A stretch of 23,476 nt of DNA from positions 1 through 23,476 of IMG/VR virus record IMGVR_UViG_3300048021_000587, one strand, 5' to 3'. Numbering within the stretch: position 1 is the stretch's first letter; the number at the start of each line of letters is the position of its first letter. The notes under the pieces are model-generated. The model did no database searches. It was not told the origin of the DNA and was given only the letters and a program-made list of their open reading frames with translations. Positions 21,407 to 23,476 of the stretch are shown here, piece by piece. The position numbers were made by a program, and so were the translations under genes. Source of the stretch: a virus.

Positions 21407-23041
21407 TTAGAAATCTCCTTTTTTACGATCCGCAGGATCGATTCCCTGCTGCGCGTATTGATCCATAGCTTGTTGCTGAGGGTCAACTGGCTCAGGTTGG
21501 AGGGACATTGCCATTTGCTCGACTTCCATTTGTGGCATTGTCATTGGGTCGATGACCTTACCATCCGCAATCTCTCTTTCCATATCCTTATCAATGTCCT
21601 TAAACAAAGCATCAGGTTGCTTCAAGATCTGACGGCGCATGTATTCCAGCGAGAAGTATTTACCCACGAATGGGTCCATCTGCTGCAGAAGTGCCATACG
21701 AGCATTCATAATCTCCTGCTCTTTCAGCTCGGAGAAGTAGTTGTCTGCAATGAAATCATATTGAATGTGCTCTTTAGCATCATCCCACTCTTCAGGTGTG
21801 AAGACACCTTTCAGAATAAGTTGAGTCTTGAGCAGATCATTAAACAGATCGCCAAACTTCTTGCGGAGTCTAACGACGAATTTTTGAAACTTAACTTCAT
21901 CGCGAGTGATCTCTGCAGACCTACCAACGTTGAAAGAAGAGTCAGATTCCAGACGTGACTCAGGCACATTCAGTGACCTGTAAAGTTTCTTCTGGAAATA
22001 CTTTACGTCCTCAAGCTCTCCAAGATTTTGTCCACCTGGGAGCGTAGTGATTTCAGTACCTCGTCCACCCTCACGTCTTGGGAGCCAGAAGTCTTCGAGC
22101 ATCGACATGAATTTCTTGTCGTCTCTGATTTCGCCTGTGTCTGCATTGTATACAAGTTTGTTTCTGTAGCGAGACATCACCTCACGGAGGTATTGCTCAG
22201 CTTTCTGTTTGGGTAGATTACCCACGTCAATATAGAAAATTCTACGCTCAGGAGCGCGAGACAATCTATAGATGACCAAGGAATCCTCAATCATTCTCAG
22301 CTGATTGAGTGCCTTAATTGCTTTATGTAGGTGCGACAACACATAGTTGCGCTGCATATCAAGTTGTCCTGAGTGGGCAAAACAAATTGCGTCAGGTGCA
22401 ATCTTGATTCCATTATTTTCGTAACCGCGTAGACCCTTAGGAGCGTAAATATAATACTCGATTGCCTTAGGAATCAACACGTTAACCTGTGGATCTGCAG
22501 GTGAAATGCGATCCTTGGGTTTATCATACTCGATAACTTTTTTGATTTTGCGAGGATCAATATACCTCAACTCTGTAATCCCTTCCTTGGGATTATCAGG
22601 GTTAATCATCTTATGGTAGAAGAGGCGACCATCAATATACCATCTACGGAAGATGTCATATGCCTTTCTATCAAAATCGAGGAGTGACAGTACGTTGTCA
22701 AACTCCTCGCGGATGCGTGTCTTCAAAGCATCAGACACTTTAAGATTAGAAAGCTCAATATCAACAGGGTGATCGTCAAGATCTCCAGCGATTGCCTCAT
22801 TCACAATGTCATTAATTGCTGCATCCGCTTCTGGATGCAAAGACATTTCACGATACCGACCGATAAGATCGACATCGCTCGACTTGTTTGCCGAGTCTCC
22901 CAGATCAACATACTGACCAAAATGTCCACCAGCAGCAATGGGTTGCGCCGCGTCGTCATTGTCCTTATGCACGAAAGAAGGACCCTTCGCAGAGCCCTTA
23001 CCTTTCTTTCGATCTAGGGAATAACCAAATAGTTGTGACAT
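21407..23041 (-). CDS. 20: Portal vertex protein gp20
   Basis: gp20 forms the dodecameric portal through which DNA is packaged and to which the tail joins; it is a standard marker gene for cyanomyoviruses. The 544-residue protein (T4, 524) has recognisable family segments: DLIGRYREMSLHPEADAAINDIVNEAI, FRRWYIDGRLFYHKMI, RYIDPRKIKKV, SHLHKAIKALNQLRMIEDSLVIYRLSRAPERRIFYIDVGNLPK and FWLPRREGGRGTEITTLPGG. A TATAAATA late promoter stands 26 nt before the ATG. The C-terminal tail is rich in Q, M and P. Confidence 0.97.
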   Translation of the reverse strand: MSQLFGYSLDRKKGKGSAKGPSFVHKDNDDAAQPIAAGGHFGQYVDLGDSANKSSDVDLIGRYREMSLHPEADAAINDIVNEAIAGDLDDHPVDIELSNLKVSDALKTRIREEFDNVLSLLDFDRKAYDIFRRWYIDGRLFYHKMINPDNPKEGITELRYIDPRKIKKVIEYDKPKDRISPADPQVNVLIPKAIEYYIYAPKGLRGYENNGIKIAPDAICFAHSGQLDMQRNYVLSHLHKAIKALNQLRMIEDSLVIYRLSRAPERRIFYIDVGNLPKQKAEQYLREVMSRYRNKLVYNADTGEIRDDKKFMSMLEDFWLPRREGGRGTEITTLPGGQNLGELEDVKYFQKKLYRSLNVPESRLESDSSFNVGRSAEITRDEVKFQKFVVRLRKKFGDLFNDLLKTQLILKGVFTPEEWDDAKEHIQYDFIADNYFSELKEQEIMNARMALLQQMDPFVGKYFSLEYMRRQILKQPDALFKDIDKDMEREIADGKVIDPMTMPQMEVEQMAMSLQPEPVDPQQQAMDQYAQQGIDPADRKKGDF

Positions 23042-23066
23042 TCAACTGTCCCTATACATTATCAAT

Positions 23067-23074
23067 TATTTATA
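23067..23074 (-). promoter_or_regulatory. T4-type late promoter for gene 20
   Basis: A perfect TATAAATA on the minus strand lies 26 nt before the gene 20 ATG, in the short gap after gene 19. It matches the element recognised by gp55-bearing polymerase. Confidence 0.8.
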
Positions 23075-23084
23075 CGCGACGAAA

Positions 23085-23476
23085 TCACGCATCAACAGTA
23101 TTACCAGCGTTGTTATCGTTGGCGTATGTCCAGTACTGGACCTGGAATTCAACAGTATACTCTTCAGGAGTATCGTTGCTATCCCATGCAAGGTCGATTG
23201 CACTGATGTTTGAGGGCCAGATGCCAACAAACTGATACGATCTAACAACTCCACCCTGTCTATCATACTGACGCACAAGTGCGCTAGACTGATATTCAGC
23301 GATGGTCTTAGGTGTCTGCAGGTTTTGCTGAAGGTTTTGGATCTTAGTAGACCACTCTTCAAACTTAGAGCGCAGTGCAAATCCTTTGTCGTTAAGGACA
23401 GTAACTGTCCAAGGCTCAAAGGTTCTGTCGCCAGCGATCTTGAGTGTCCTACCTCTGTAAGGAACCTCGATCACAC
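23085..23476 (-). CDS. 19: Tail tube protein gp19 (5' end outside window)
   Basis: The frame is open to the right edge, so the N-terminal part is missing. About 130 codons are present, against about 160-200 for a full gp19. The visible part includes a VTVLNDKGFALRSKFEEW segment, the VVRSYQFVGIWPSNISAIDLAWDSND stretch and the final EEYTVEFQVQYWTY strand, which match the tail tube family. A GTG near the edge could be read as a start but lies inside the conserved fold. Gene 20 follows after 43 nt that hold a late promoter. Confidence 0.92.
   Translation of the reverse strand, partial: VIEVPYRGRTLKIAGDRTFEPWTVTVLNDKGFALRSKFEEWSTKIQNLQQNLQTPKTIAEYQSSALVRQYDRQGGVVRSYQFVGIWPSNISAIDLAWDSNDTPEEYTVEFQVQYWTYANDNNAGNTVDA

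Noticed and set aside
1-23476. tRNA genes, CRISPR arrays, insertion sequences or an attachment site
   Set aside because: I saw no cloverleaf-like sequence, no regularly spaced repeats and no transposase or integrase motifs; the intergenic gaps are too short and are otherwise explained.

Overview
This window is a piece of the genome of a T4-like myovirus that infects marine cyanobacteria (Synechococcus or Prochlorococcus type). All the protein genes I accept lie on the minus strand and are read from the right edge to the left. The evidence for the host group is the T4 core gene order in its cyanophage form (19-20-67-21-22-23, then 3-uvsY-uvsW-55-47-46, then 45-44-62-regA), a CobS/MoxR-like ATPase of the kind cyanomyoviruses carry, 2OG-Fe(II) oxygenases, and a DUF3110-like protein typical of cyanobacteria.

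Right block (about 18.0-23.5 kb): virion genes. These are the tail tube (partial), portal, a prohead core protein, prohead protease, scaffold and major capsid protein. T4-type late promoters TATAAATA stand before genes 20 and 22. A strong factor-independent terminator closes the block after gene 23. Next comes a gene-poor 0.4 kb with a 52-residue twin-CX3C protein, a six-codon mini-ORF with a strong ribosome site and a second terminator, and then three tiny overlapping genes (54, 44 and 69 residues).

Middle block (about 10.2-17.1 kb): a late promoter drives gene 3, uvsY, uvsW and a small Sm-like protein. A near-consensus sigma70 promoter then starts the gene 55 operon (late sigma factor, two unknown proteins, gp47, a DUF3110-like protein, gp46). 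It is paired back to back with an equally good promoter on the opposite strand, across a 12-bp palindrome.

Accessory ATPase module (6.4-10.2 kb): a zincin/VWA-domain protein, a 178-residue protein and a CobS/MoxR-like AAA+ ATPase with an apparent N-terminal winged helix. The first and third genes are each preceded by the same inverted repeat, TGTGTAT-N9-ATACACA, laid over a TATAAT box. This is the best candidate in the window for a self-contained, co-regulated and poorly understood system.

Left block (0-6.4 kb): replication genes. The clamp gp45 and clamp-loader large subunit gp44 are followed by five inserted genes (Sm-like protein, small membrane protein, two related 2OG-Fe(II) oxygenases, a Dam-type methyltransferase) before the small subunit gp62 and the translational repressor RegA. 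Nearly all junctions are start/stop overlaps, so the set probably forms one translationally coupled operon. The left edge holds three overlapping genes for small membrane-anchored proteins, the last cut by the window boundary. I saw no tRNA, CRISPR array, insertion sequence or integrase.
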